A DNA stretch of 64,000 nucleotides, from NCBI GenBank assembly GCA_002412865.1, contig DHVW01000012.1, forward strand, positions 1 through 64,000, written 5' to 3'. The position numbers and the translations under genes were made by a program. Under the pieces are notes generated by a model, which searched no databases, had not been told where the DNA came from, and saw nothing but the letters and a program-made list of their open reading frames with translations. Origin of the DNA: Sulfurovum sp. UBA5198. Lineage in GTDB: Bacteria > Campylobacterota > Campylobacteria > Campylobacterales > Sulfurovaceae. Below, piece by piece: positions 26,075 to 35,273 of this stretch (positions are counted from its first letter, which is position 1; the number at the start of each line of letters is the position of its first letter).

Positions 26075-27389
26075 AATTTATCTCGTGAGCTAATGCTATA
26101 CCAATATTTTCTATTACTCCAACAACCAAAGCATTGCCCATTAAAAATGCTCTTTTTGTATCACTAACACCAAGTGTATGATTATCTGGGAACATATTTG
26201 CTCTTTCTAGCTCAACTGGAGTCAATCTTCTGTATTTTCCATTTACACAAATAATATGCTTGAATCTTGAGGCACTAGCTCCGCCTTCACCCGTTACTAT
26301 GGTTCTAGCTGGTTTACATAAGCTATCTGGAAAACTCATACTTCCTTCGCTGTAAGTATATATATGTCCAGTTGTTTTATTTGTTCTTTCAAATGATTTT
26401 CCACCTTTTTGGTATTTCCATTTTCCCAAATCTTCTTCACTTATATAAAACTCTTGAGGAACAACGCTTTCATCCTCTAAAATATCTTTTAATGTTTTTG
26501 TACTGCCATTATAATCAGTTATTACTTTACAAGTATGGTATAATCCATCTATCATAAAACCAGCATCTAGGAATGGGTTATTTTTTGGTGTTTGCTTATT
26601 AAAATTTTCAGTAATATCAACCAAATCTGATTCTATCTCTCTTGTAGTAATATTGTTTTTGTCTATTTCTCCAACTGGAAAAGCTTTAGCAAAAATTCCG
26701 TCTCTATTCAATACTTCTTCAATTGAATGATTTTTTAAAGTCATATACTGATGAGTATCTTTTTTATATCCCATTATAAAAATTCTTTTTCTTCTTTGTG
26801 GCATACCATAAGCACTAGCGTCAATAACTCGCCATTCTACTGCATATCCAAGAGAGTTTAAAGATGATAATATTAATGCGAAATCTCTTCCTCTTTGCGA
26901 GGCTGGAGATTTCAAAAGTCTATCAACATTCTCAAACATAAGATATTTTGGTGCATTATCTTTTTTTTCTTGCAAGATTCTAAAAATTTGCCACCATAAA
27001 ATACCTTTTTTACCAATTATTCCATTTGCATTTTTAAGTGTACTTGCTACCGAGTAGTCTTGGCACGGAAATCCACCAACTAATAAATCATGATTTGGAA
27101 TATCATCTATCATAACAGTTGAAATGTCTTGATTGGAGTGATTTTCAAATCCAAATCTTGCACAATATATATCACTAGCATGTTGCGTTTTAGTGGATGG
27201 CTCCCATTGATTGCTCCAAACTACATCAAATATCTTTGATGTAGTTTTAGATCTTTCTAAACCAAGGCGAAATCCACCTACTCCAGCAAATAATTCAGCT
27301 ACTCTGATATTGTTGTTAATATTTGCTGGGCTATTTTGGCTCAAATGCTTCTCCATATACTTTAAACTAAATAAATTTGAAGTTGTCAT
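26058..27389 (-). CDS. DNA (cytosine-5) methyltransferase of the Sau3AI-like system
   Basis: A 443-residue m5C methyltransferase with all main motifs in order: motif I ELFAGVGGFRLGLE (residues 32-45), motif IV GGFPCQDYS with the catalytic C109, motif VI ENVD (153-156), motif VIII RRKRIFIMG, and motif IX/X RRLTPVELERANMFPDN and MGNALVVGVIENIG. The target recognition domain lies between VIII and IX (about 225-380). The start is backed by GAGGA eight bases upstream. It should protect the site cut by the overlapping Sau3AI-like enzyme. Confidence 0.93.
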   Translation of the reverse strand: MTTSNLFSLKYMEKHLSQNSPANINNNIRVAELFAGVGGFRLGLERSKTTSKIFDVVWSNQWEPSTKTQHASDIYCARFGFENHSNQDISTVMIDDIPNHDLLVGGFPCQDYSVASTLKNANGIIGKKGILWWQIFRILQEKKDNAPKYLMFENVDRLLKSPASQRGRDFALILSSLNSLGYAVEWRVIDASAYGMPQRRKRIFIMGYKKDTHQYMTLKNHSIEEVLNRDGIFAKAFPVGEIDKNNITTREIESDLVDITENFNKQTPKNNPFLDAGFMIDGLYHTCKVITDYNGSTKTLKDILEDESVVPQEFYISEEDLGKWKYQKGGKSFERTNKTTGHIYTYSEGSMSFPDSLCKPARTIVTGEGGASASRFKHIICVNGKYRRLTPVELERANMFPDNHTLGVSDTKRAFLMGNALVVGVIENIGIALAHEINYDIEI

Positions 27390-27470
27390 TTTTGTATCCT
27401 CGGTATCTTTTATACCAAATTATGACATTTTAAAATTATATTACTAATAAATATGCCAAAAAGACATATT

Positions 27471-28730
27471 CTACTGCTCTATCCTTATCATTCCTACTTT
27501 GCCGTGTACGACGCTTAGTTTTTCAAGCTCACTAATAGCAGTTTGGATACTTTTTTCCATACACTCATGTGTGACAAATAAAAGCTCTACACACTCATCT
27601 TTGTCATCATCTGGTTTTTGCATCATAGCTTCTATGGAAATATCAAGTCGGCTAAGCAAGTTTGTGACTTCAGCTAGTACGCCTTTTTTATCCTCTACGC
27701 CGACTCTAAGATAATAGTGTGAATGAATTTCATCTTTAGACAATAGAGTAAGTCCACTCTCAAGAGGCTTTTTGTATCCAAGCATTGGATTTGTATTACC
27801 TCTAACAATATCAATGATATCAGCTATAATAGAACTTGCTGTAGCGTCGCCACCAGCTCCTGCACCGTAATATAGCGTCTCACCAACACAGTCACCCTTA
27901 ACCATAACTGCATTCATAACACCATCTACTTTGGATAGCATAGAGCTAACTGGTATCATAGTAGGATGAACTCTAAGCTCTATGCCATTACCCACTTTTT
28001 TGGCTATTCCAAGGAGTTTTATAGCATAATCAAAATCTTTTGCAAATGCTACATCAGTTGCCGTGATAGTATCTATTCCCTCTATCAATATATCTTCTGG
28101 CTTAGCATCTATACCGTATGCTATACTTGCTAAAATCAATAGCTTGTGCGACGCATCAAAACCACCTACATCAAATGTTGGATTAGCCTCTGCGTAACCT
28201 AGTTTTTGTGCTTCTGCCAATACATCTGAATAATTTGCACTATCATTTATCATCTTGGTGAGCATAAAATTACAAGTACCATTCATAATACCCATAATAG
28301 ACTCTATATGATTAGCACTAAGTCCATTACGCAAAGCTCCTATTATAGGTATACCGCCAGCAGTACTAGCTTCATACATTAGTGGTGTGTCGCCTGCGAT
28401 CTCTTGAAGCTCATATCTATGATATGCTAGCATAGCTTTGTTGGCTGTCACTACTGCTTTGCCATTTTCTAATGCCTGTTTTACAAGCGAGTAAGGCAAA
28501 TCAATTCCACCCATAACCTCAACAACTATGTCTATTTCAGAGTCATTTATAATATCTAATGGATTATCAGTGATAGGAAAATCAAAATCATCTCTAGCCT
28601 CTTTTGATACACCTCTTGTGACTACTATTTTTTTACCACTTCTAGCTTCTATAATATCACTATTTTCTTTTAATATTTTTGCAACACTACTTCCAACTGT
28701 ACCTACACCAAGTATGCCCACTCTGACCAT
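27471..28730 (-). CDS. hom: Homoserine dehydrogenase
   Basis: A 419-residue NAD(P)-dependent enzyme that reduces aspartate semialdehyde to homoserine for threonine and methionine. RVGILGVGTVGSSVAKIL is the Rossmann motif, VVEVMGGIDLPYSLVKQAL and ALRNGLSANHIESIMGIMNGT follow, and an ACT domain (YYLRVGVEDKKGVLAEVTN, near 350) allows allosteric feedback. It shares one base with the aminotransferase stop, so both aspartate-family genes are coupled. Confidence 0.97.
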   Translation of the reverse strand: MVRVGILGVGTVGSSVAKILKENSDIIEARSGKKIVVTRGVSKEARDDFDFPITDNPLDIINDSEIDIVVEVMGGIDLPYSLVKQALENGKAVVTANKAMLAYHRYELQEIAGDTPLMYEASTAGGIPIIGALRNGLSANHIESIMGIMNGTCNFMLTKMINDSANYSDVLAEAQKLGYAEANPTFDVGGFDASHKLLILASIAYGIDAKPEDILIEGIDTITATDVAFAKDFDYAIKLLGIAKKVGNGIELRVHPTMIPVSSMLSKVDGVMNAVMVKGDCVGETLYYGAGAGGDATASSIIADIIDIVRGNTNPMLGYKKPLESGLTLLSKDEIHSHYYLRVGVEDKKGVLAEVTNLLSRLDISIEAMMQKPDDDKDECVELLFVTHECMEKSIQTAISELEKLSVVHGKVGMIRIEQ

Positions 28731-29959
28731 TAAGCTTTACTCTCTTGTGCATAATCACTAAAAAACTTTTTAAGATTTCTAGCTGCTTGACGAATACGAT
28801 TTTCATTTTCTATAAGTGCTATTCGCACATACTCATCACCATATTCTCCAAATCCAATTCCAGGACTAACGGCTATATTTGCTCTAGTGAGTAGTAATTT
28901 TGTAAACTCTAAACTACCTAAATGTCTAAATTGCTCAGGTATTTTTGCCCAAATAAACATACTTGCATTTGGCTTACTCATTGTCCATCCAGCCTTTGCA
29001 AATACATCAAGCATCACATCTCTTCTGGCTAAATATTTTGGAATTACCAAACTGTCGACCAAATCACCATGCTTATCAAGTGCCACAGTCGCAGCTACTT
29101 GAATTGGAGTAAACATACCATAATCTATCCAGCTCTTGAATTTTTGTAATGCACCAACAAGTTTTGGATTACCAACTATAAATCCTACACGCCAACCTGC
29201 CATGTTGTAACTTTTTGACATTGTATAGCACTCTACGGCAACATCTTTTGCCCCTTCTACTTCTAAAATAGATGGTGTTTTATATCCATCAAAAGTAATA
29301 TCTGCGTACGCAATATCAGAGATTACATAAAATCTCTCTTTTTTAGCCATTGCTACAAGTCTTTTATAAAACTCAGGAGTAACCGTAGCAGTAGTTGGAT
29401 TATGTGGGAAATTAACTACTAAATATTTTGCTCTAGGATTTGAAGTGTCCAATGCATGCTGTAAATCTTCAAAGAATTTATCTTCATCTACTTCAAAATT
29501 ATCTTCATTGAAATTTAGTTTCATCTTCCCTACGCTACCACCAGCAAATACAAACGCATAAGCGTGAATAGGATATGTTGGGTCTGGAACAATAGCTACA
29601 TCACCAGGATTTGTAATAGCTTGCACCAAATGCACATATCCCTCTTTGCTTCCCATTGTAGCAACTACTTCTGTTTCAGGATCAAGATCTACATTATATT
29701 TTCTCTTATACCAATTAGCCATTGCGGTTCTTAACTTTATTATCCCTTTACTTGCACTATATCCGTGCGTATGTGGATTTCTAGCTGTTTCTATTAGCTT
29801 CTCTATAACTGGCTCCAATGCTGGACCATCTGGATTTCCCATAGAGAAATCTATAATGTCCTCTCCAGCTCTTCGTGCTGCCATCTTAAGATCACCAACA
29901 GCGGCAAAAACATATTTAGGTAAGCGGTTTATTTTGTCAAATTGTATTTCATCAAACAT
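28730..29959 (-). CDS. LL-diaminopimelate / alanine-type aminotransferase (class I)
   Basis: A 409-residue PLP-dependent class I aminotransferase. The PLP lysine is in TMSKSYNMAGWRVGF near residue 245, NFPHNPTTATV holds the conserved Asn, and the C-terminal arginine lies in YVRIALIENENRIRQA. It resembles the AlaC / LL-DAP aminotransferase subgroup. Position in front of hom suggests an aspartate-family role, but substrate choice among alanine, aspartate and LL-DAP is not decided by sequence. Confidence 0.88.
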   Translation of the reverse strand: MFDEIQFDKINRLPKYVFAAVGDLKMAARRAGEDIIDFSMGNPDGPALEPVIEKLIETARNPHTHGYSASKGIIKLRTAMANWYKRKYNVDLDPETEVVATMGSKEGYVHLVQAITNPGDVAIVPDPTYPIHAYAFVFAGGSVGKMKLNFNEDNFEVDEDKFFEDLQHALDTSNPRAKYLVVNFPHNPTTATVTPEFYKRLVAMAKKERFYVISDIAYADITFDGYKTPSILEVEGAKDVAVECYTMSKSYNMAGWRVGFIVGNPKLVGALQKFKSWIDYGMFTPIQVAATVALDKHGDLVDSLVIPKYLARRDVMLDVFAKAGWTMSKPNASMFIWAKIPEQFRHLGSLEFTKLLLTRANIAVSPGIGFGEYGDEYVRIALIENENRIRQAARNLKKFFSDYAQESKA

Positions 29960-29981
29960 CTGTTTTCTCTCTTTTGTAAAA

Positions 29982-30773
29982 TTATCTAGTCAAGTTTTTT
30001 GGTCCACCACTAGAGATAAACACTTCTTTTGTTATCTCTTCTGTAATACCTTTCGTAACTTTGAAATAGTGCGATTTAAAATCATTATATTTTTTCTCAC
30101 CAGCTGCTGTAATCATACTAAATGGTGCGACACTAGTCACAATCAGAATATCACTAGTAGTATTTGTCTCAAATGGATGAGTCATGCTGTGGTCAATTAC
30201 TTTTTTAGTTGCCAAATCTACAATTGCAAACCATAATCTTTTTAACGGTACTATTTTTACTGAGCTACTTGTAGTATTTGTTACATTTGTATCAACACCA
30301 TTAATAGATGTAATATTTCCTTCTTTAGTTTTATTTACATCAGTCACATCAGCTTCAGTAGCCATTGGTTCTATTGTAATATTTGTCTCTTCGATATTAG
30401 GAGTAGCTATTGCTTGGGTTGTATTTTGATTTAGTGAAGAATAAAAAAACCAGAGTGCAACAATTAAAATCAAACCAAACAACCAAATTAGCCATTTTTG
30501 ACCACGCGATGATGAAACTTCTTTTACTAAATTTACAGGAATACTAATTGTTTCTGCTAATGAGCCAAAATATTCATCACTAGCTTGTCGTAAATCAGTG
30601 AAGGCCTCACCATATTCACGCTCCAAAATAGATATTAAGCCTAAAACCTGAACTCTCTTTAGACCACTAAAATCTTTTTGTGCTATTTTTTCAATATTTG
30701 CAACAGAAATTCTAGTCTTTTCATTTATTTCCAATAAGCTATTGTGCTCTAATATATCTTCAATTTTCATCAT
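29982..30773 (-). CDS. RodZ-like membrane protein with sequon-rich periplasmic linker
   Basis: A 263-residue bitopic protein. Residues 1-75 form a helical, HTH-like cytoplasmic domain, residues 93-112 are the single membrane helix, and residues 175-263 form a small beta domain, an order like that of the cytoskeletal adaptor RodZ. The linker and C-terminal part hold five extended bacterial N-glycosylation sequons (D/E-x-N-x-S/T) at N131, N147, N153, N163 and N204. Its start overlaps the rlmB stop by 4 bp. The RodZ assignment rests on layout more than on strong sequence motifs. Confidence 0.6.
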   Translation of the reverse strand: MMKIEDILEHNSLLEINEKTRISVANIEKIAQKDFSGLKRVQVLGLISILEREYGEAFTDLRQASDEYFGSLAETISIPVNLVKEVSSSRGQKWLIWLFGLILIVALWFFYSSLNQNTTQAIATPNIEETNITIEPMATEADVTDVNKTKEGNITSINGVDTNVTNTTSSSVKIVPLKRLWFAIVDLATKKVIDHSMTHPFETNTTSDILIVTSVAPFSMITAAGEKKYNDFKSHYFKVTKGITEEITKEVFISSGGPKNLTR

Positions 30774-31444
30774 CTCATCCTATATAGTAATATTGCCGTT
30801 GCCACGCTAACATTTAGTGAATTAAAATCATTTTTCATCTCAATAGAAACTACTTCATCCATCTTTTGTAAAATTCGTTTTGATATACCCTTATCTTCGC
30901 TTCCAACTACTAAAACTTGTTTTTTATCAAAAACAATTCCACTCAGTGGAGTGCCACTTGCATCGGCTCCATACAGCTTAAAGTCAAGTTGCTTGAGCTC
31001 ATTGAGCAAATCAAGCCCATTTGGCACAACAATCATTGGCATGTCAAATAATGCTCCTGAGCTACTTCTAGCAATTGCTGCATAATTTAACTGTTTTACA
31101 TTCGTTGCAACTATAGAGTCTACGCCCAAAGCGTAGCTACTACGAACAATAGCACCTATATTGCCAACATCAGTAACACCATCAAGAAACAAAACCTTAC
31201 CTGAACTTTTAACCTGAGCAATAGTAGTCTCTACAAACTCATCAGTTTCTATTAAAATTCCTTGATGATTACCACCTTTACTCATGGACTGAGCCCATTT
31301 TTCTTCTAAAAATTTAATCTTATCATGATAGTCATGAAATAAGTTCTGTGGCAATATGCCTTTTTTGGCAACATATACCACCTTGACACGATCTTTATGT
31401 TTTTCTAAGATATGTAAGCAAACCTGTTTTCCGTATATTATCAT
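30770..31444 (-). CDS. rlmB: TrmH/SpoU-family rRNA 2'-O-methyltransferase (RlmB-like)
   Basis: A 224-residue SPOUT methyltransferase with a short N-terminal substrate-binding domain. The knot motifs are LDGVTDVGNIGAIVRSSYAL (motif 1, near 95), LVVGSEDKGIS (motif 2, near 175) and SIEMKNDFNSLNVSVATAILL (motif 3, near 200). The family methylates G2251 of 23S rRNA (RlmB) or tRNA G18. Coupled by ATGA to the RodZ-like gene. Confidence 0.85.
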   Translation of the reverse strand: MIIYGKQVCLHILEKHKDRVKVVYVAKKGILPQNLFHDYHDKIKFLEEKWAQSMSKGGNHQGILIETDEFVETTIAQVKSSGKVLFLDGVTDVGNIGAIVRSSYALGVDSIVATNVKQLNYAAIARSSSGALFDMPMIVVPNGLDLLNELKQLDFKLYGADASGTPLSGIVFDKKQVLVVGSEDKGISKRILQKMDEVVSIEMKNDFNSLNVSVATAILLYRMR

Positions 31445-31516
31445 AATTTAATTGTACCTTTTTTTTGCTGTATAAAACATAACTAACCGTTATGTATATT
31501 AAAGACTATTGCTACT

Positions 31517-32323
31517 CTAAAGCAGCTCATCATAACACTCTTTTATTGTTTTGCCTGTTATTTTTGCTATTAACTTAGCTTTTGATTTTGGTGGTAATTC
31601 AAGATTAATAATATCATGCAATGACAATGAAGCCATATCATCACCATTCTCACTAATTATCACTACCCATTCACCTCTAATAACAGTCTCTTTTAGTTGA
31701 CTGCTTATATCAATAGGGGTTCCCTTATAATATCTCTGATATTTTTTTGTTAGTTCTTTTGCCAAAAATATCTCACGATTAGGGGCAAATTCACAAAGCT
31801 CACCAAGTAATTTCTCTAATCTATGTGGCGATTCATATAAAATAACTGGATAGATTGAGTTAAGCACTTTACTAAGTCCATTGCTTCTTTCTTTACCTTT
31901 GTGTGCCAAAAATCCATAAAACAGAAACTGCGAAGAGCTAAAACCACTTGCCACAAATGCAGTTAAAGCTGCATTAGCACCAGGTAGAACATCATATTTT
32001 ATCTCATTTATTTGACAATACTCCACTAATATCTGCCCTGGGTCTGATATGACAGGCATACCAGCATCGCTAACATAAAGTACATTTCTATACATTAAGT
32101 CATCACCAATTTCTTGTAGTCGCTGGTCTCCATTATGCTCATTAAACGAAAGATAGGTTGCTTCTGGTATCTTCATATCAAATCTCTCATGCAATAGTGC
32201 CATCAAGTGTTTTGTATTTCTTGTATCTTCACACAAAAATAGTTCACACTCTTCAAAAGCACGAATTGAACGAATAGTAATATCTTGTGGATTTCCGATA
32301 GGAGTTGGTACGAGAGTTAGCAT
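31517..32323 (-). CDS. rsmI: 16S rRNA (cytidine(1402)-2'-O)-methyltransferase
   Basis: A 268-residue RsmI that methylates C1402 in the decoding centre. LVPTPIGNPQDITIRSIRAF opens the protein, CEDTRNTKHLM follows, and YVSDAGMPVISDPG near residue 82 is the SAM-binding motif. I place the start at the ATG at 32323, which has AAGGAGA seven bases upstream; the longer frame adds 11 residues without family similarity. It follows rpmE on the same strand. Confidence 0.95.
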   Translation of the reverse strand: MLTLVPTPIGNPQDITIRSIRAFEECELFLCEDTRNTKHLMALLHERFDMKIPEATYLSFNEHNGDQRLQEIGDDLMYRNVLYVSDAGMPVISDPGQILVEYCQINEIKYDVLPGANAALTAFVASGFSSSQFLFYGFLAHKGKERSNGLSKVLNSIYPVILYESPHRLEKLLGELCEFAPNREIFLAKELTKKYQRYYKGTPIDISSQLKETVIRGEWVVIISENGDDMASLSLHDIINLELPPKSKAKLIAKITGKTIKECYDELL

Positions 32324-32397
32324 TGGTGAGTCTCCTTTGGGATTATCAAATCCCAATTTCTCTCACTGTAGATTTACTCTTGGGTCTGGCTAGTAAA

Positions 32398-32598
32398 TTA
32401 AGCTAGGTTATATTTTTTCTTGAACTTATCGATACGACCTGCAGTATCTACTATTTTCTCAGAACCAGTAAAGAATGGGTGACAAGCATTACATATATCA
32501 ATACTCATAGTCTCTTTGTCTGTTTTTGTCTCAAAGCTATTTCCGCATGCACAAGTAACAGTACAAACTTTATAATCTGGGTGTATATCTTTTTTCAT
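32398..32598 (-). CDS. rpmE: 50S ribosomal protein L31 (zinc type)
   Basis: A 66-residue L31 with four zinc-binding cysteines: the pairs CTVTC / C near residues 12-18 and CNAC near 36-39. The paralogous zinc-free form lacks them, so this is the C+ form used when zinc is plentiful. It has a leader of about 200 nt with its own -10 box. Confidence 0.96.
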   Translation of the reverse strand: MKKDIHPDYKVCTVTCACGNSFETKTDKETMSIDICNACHPFFTGSEKIVDTAGRIDKFKKKYNLA

Positions 32599-32683
32599 TT
32601 TAAAACCTTTTTATTATATTTTACCATTTATTGATTGCTGATTTTAAGTAAAACTTTAAATCAGGTCTTCACGCGATGGCTCT

Positions 32684-32697
32684 TGCGACTAGTCGCA
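32684..32697. repeat. Perfect 14-bp palindrome in the rpmE leader
   Basis: TGCGACTAGTCGCA reads the same on both strands. It lies in the 5' leader of rpmE, about 90 bases before its ATG, and could form a DNA operator or an RNA stem. Confidence 0.5.
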
Positions 32698-32802
32698 TTT
32701 TGACAGGTAACTAGCCTGCTCTAGCTTTTAGCTCTTCCTATTTTGTTCAAATAGTGGTGTTGCAACCTACTTTTGTATTTCAGAGACAACTTTTGTGGCA
32801 AC

Positions 32803-32808
32803 ATTATA
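32803..32808 (-). promoter_or_regulatory. -10 box for rpmE just behind rsmE
   Basis: TATAAT on the minus strand, 19 bp past the rsmE stop codon, would start a transcript near 32797 with a leader of about 200 nt before rpmE. The leader contains GTTGCAAC and TGCGACTAGTCGCA palindromes. Long structured leaders are known for autogenously controlled ribosomal protein genes. Confidence 0.55.
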
Positions 32809-32826
32809 CCTAAAATAGTTTAAAAA

Positions 32827-33495
32827 TTAAATTAGAATTTTTGAAGCCACGGCACAAATTGCACTTTCACTTCTCAAAATAAGTGGCGTATCAAATCCAA
32901 CTATTTTATTCATATCAAAAATAGCTACTTCTTCAAGCTCAAATCCACCTTCACAACCAACAACTATGGTATCTATATCTAGCGAATCATTTACTTTATT
33001 TGCAGAAAAATTTAACATATAAGCAGTTGGATTTTTATTTAAAAAATCTATTAAGCTTGTTGATGTGTCAAGCTCCATAAGTTCACTTACACCACACTGC
33101 TGTGAAGAGTTTAAAATAATTCTTTGTAGTCTAGCAAAATCTATTTTACTATTTTGTTGTGTTCTCTTGCAAGTAATAAAAGTAATCTTGCCAACCCCCA
33201 TCTCGTTTAGTGATGGTAACATTTTTTCAATATTCTTTGTCTCAATGATGCACCAGCCAATATGAAGATTCTTTTTGGCTTTGATTACTACTAATTTTTG
33301 CTCTTTTAATTGAAGTCTTGCATCTTTTTTACTTAATTCAACAATCTCGTAAAAGTAAACTATATTATCTCTTAAGTTTCTAAGTGCGATTACATTTCCA
33401 ACTTTATCTCTTCTAACCTTGAAAACATAATGATGCTCATCGCCACTAAGTACAAGTTCGCTCTGTCCAGAATTTTCATGATATAAATATTGCAT
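32827..33495 (-). CDS. rsmE: 16S rRNA (uracil(1498)-N3)-methyltransferase
   Basis: A 222-residue SPOUT-class RsmE. The N-terminal PUA-like domain has GDEHHYVFKVRRDKVGN (residues 19-35), and the knot contains TFITCKRTQQNS near 105, VVGCEGGFELEEV near 178 and LGTPLILRSES-like GFDTPLILRSESA near 200. It methylates U1498 in helix 44. Immediately downstream of a small membrane protein gene (2 bp). Confidence 0.94.
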   Translation of the reverse strand: MQYLYHENSGQSELVLSGDEHHYVFKVRRDKVGNVIALRNLRDNIVYFYEIVELSKKDARLQLKEQKLVVIKAKKNLHIGWCIIETKNIEKMLPSLNEMGVGKITFITCKRTQQNSKIDFARLQRIILNSSQQCGVSELMELDTSTSLIDFLNKNPTAYMLNFSANKVNDSLDIDTIVVGCEGGFELEEVAIFDMNKIVGFDTPLILRSESAICAVASKILI

Positions 33496-33497
33496 AA

Positions 33498-33926
33498 CTA
33501 GAAAATAATACCTTTTGATTTTAATATCATTATAATAACCATAAGGGCTACTAAAATTACCTGAGCAATAGATATTTTTACAAATTTACCTTTTAGCATC
33601 ATAAATTTTTGCTCATCTTGCATAGGTGCTACTTTAATATTTTTGTGTTTTTTAATCTCTAAATACATCATAATTACCCAAACTGCTATCATAATAGCAA
33701 TAGGAATTGAAAAGTTCATCCCTTCTCCTGTAAACAGTGGAATTAGTCCTGAAAACGCTATCATAGTAGTAAGTGCTTGAAATATCATTGTGTATATAAA
33801 GCTCATCTTTTTAAAAGATCTCATATCTTTTCCATATATGAATGGTAGAAATATACCAATTACTAAAAATCCTAAAAATATCTTCACAAGCAAACTATGT
33901 GTTGTTAACATTTCCCCTATCATCAT
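33498..33926 (-). CDS. Conserved four-helix membrane protein, unknown
   Basis: A 142-residue protein with four hydrophobic helices (about 10-30, 42-64, 72-90 and 118-138) and a charged loop between the third and fourth helices. No catalytic or metal motif is seen. It is co-directional with rsmE, 2 bp away. I do not recognise the family; similar short membrane proteins are common in Campylobacterota. Confidence 0.7.
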   Translation of the reverse strand: MMIGEMLTTHSLLVKIFLGFLVIGIFLPFIYGKDMRSFKKMSFIYTMIFQALTTMIAFSGLIPLFTGEGMNFSIPIAIMIAVWVIMMYLEIKKHKNIKVAPMQDEQKFMMLKGKFVKISIAQVILVALMVIIMILKSKGIIF

Positions 33927-34004
33927 TTATTCCTTTATATAATTTCAATGGGATTATACTCAAATAAGTTATAATTCAAATTATTATAGACAAAAGGTAA
34001 TAAA

Positions 34005-35240
34005 ATGGCTGTTTCAATAAATGAAGCTTTAAATTTAATATATAAAACTACAGAACCTATTAACAGATTTGAGGCAATAAACACATTAACTTCAAATCAT
34101 AGAATAGTGGCCAAAGATATTTATGCTACAAAATCATTGCCAAGGTTTGATAATTCAGCAATGGATGGGTATGCAATAAAATTATCTTCAAGTGGAGAAA
34201 CCATAGCTTGCGAAAAAGAAATATTATATGCTGGTGCAAAAGAAATACCTATCTTAGGAGACAATAAAACTATCAAAATAATGACAGGAGCAGTCATTCC
34301 AATTAATTGCGAAGCAGTTGTTCCATTTGAGAATGTGGTTTTAGATGTCAATGAGAATATAGTCGCTTTCCCGGATGACATAAAATTAAATGCAAATATT
34401 AGAATGGCTGGAGAAGAACTAAAAAATGGTGAAAAATGCATCATGGCTGGAGATACAATAAATAGCTATACCATCGGTCTACTCGCATCGCAAGGCTTAT
34501 CAAATATTGAAGTAATAGAAAAACCAAAAGTTACAATACTTAGTAGCGGTGACGAACTTCGAGACTTCAGAGATGAGGAGTTGGGAGATTACGAGCTTTA
34601 TAATTCGAACAGCCCTATGTTTTATGCTAGAGCAACAGAACTTGGTTGTGATACCAATATAATAGATCATTGCAATGATGACATACAAGGACTTGAATAT
34701 CAAATATCTAAAGCTATATTAGATAGTGACATCCTTATTACAAGTGGTGGAGCCAGTAGTGGGGATAAAGATTTAACAAAAGAGGCATTTTTAAATGCTG
34801 GTATGAAAATGATATTTGACAAAATAGAGATAAAACCTGGTAAACCGACTGCAATTGGAAAGATAAATGACACTTTCATAGTCATCTTGCCAGGTAATCC
34901 ATTAGCAGCTATGGTTAATTTTGAACTTTTCATCGTGCCTTTAATATCAAAACTAAAAGGTAGTAATGTGTTTTATCATCAAGTCATAGAAGCAAAATTG
35001 GCCGATGATATAAATATTAAAGCTGGTAAGCAAACTGCAGTATTAGGAAATTATAATGGAAATATATTCCATTCGCTAAAAAAACAATCTCCAAATATGG
35101 TCTCGATTCTAAAAGATGCAAATAGCATGCTAATAACAACAGCTCAAGTATCAAAAATAGAAAAAAATAGAATAGTGAAAATAATTAGATTGGATAGTGC
35201 AATGTCAATAGTTAACGAAAGAAATATATTTAGTGATTAA
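34005..35240 (+). CDS. moeA: Molybdopterin molybdotransferase MoeA
   Basis: A 411-residue MoeA that inserts molybdate into adenylylated molybdopterin. FDNSAMDGYAI near residue 45, MTGAVIPINCEAVVPFENV near 90, TILSSGDEL near 175, TSGGASSGDKD near 245, KPGKPTAIGKI near 275 and LPGNPLAAMVNFELFI near 295 follow the canonical order. It serves the formate-dehydrogenase-like enzyme in this window and possibly others. moaA is 3 kb away on the other strand. Confidence 0.97.
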   Translation: MAVSINEALNLIYKTTEPINRFEAINTLTSNHRIVAKDIYATKSLPRFDNSAMDGYAIKLSSSGETIACEKEILYAGAKEIPILGDNKTIKIMTGAVIPINCEAVVPFENVVLDVNENIVAFPDDIKLNANIRMAGEELKNGEKCIMAGDTINSYTIGLLASQGLSNIEVIEKPKVTILSSGDELRDFRDEELGDYELYNSNSPMFYARATELGCDTNIIDHCNDDIQGLEYQISKAILDSDILITSGGASSGDKDLTKEAFLNAGMKMIFDKIEIKPGKPTAIGKINDTFIVILPGNPLAAMVNFELFIVPLISKLKGSNVFYHQVIEAKLADDINIKAGKQTAVLGNYNGNIFHSLKKQSPNMVSILKDANSMLITTAQVSKIEKNRIVKIIRLDSAMSIVNERNIFSD

Positions 35241-35259
35241 CTCTCTCAAAAAGAGAGAG
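35241..35259. terminator. Hairpin between moeA and a cytochrome c gene
   Basis: CTCTCTC-AAAAA-GAGAGAG is a perfect 7-bp stem directly after the moeA stop codon and 15 bp from the convergent cytochrome gene's stop, so it likely ends both transcripts. There is no U-tract on either side. Confidence 0.5.
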
Positions 35260-35273
35260 AAATATATAAAAAC

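Noticed and set aside
32640..32800. Possible SRP (4.5S) RNA or riboswitch upstream of rpmE
   Set aside because: The GGAAG tetraloop-side signature of SRP RNA is missing and no known riboswitch core is readable; kept only as a leader.
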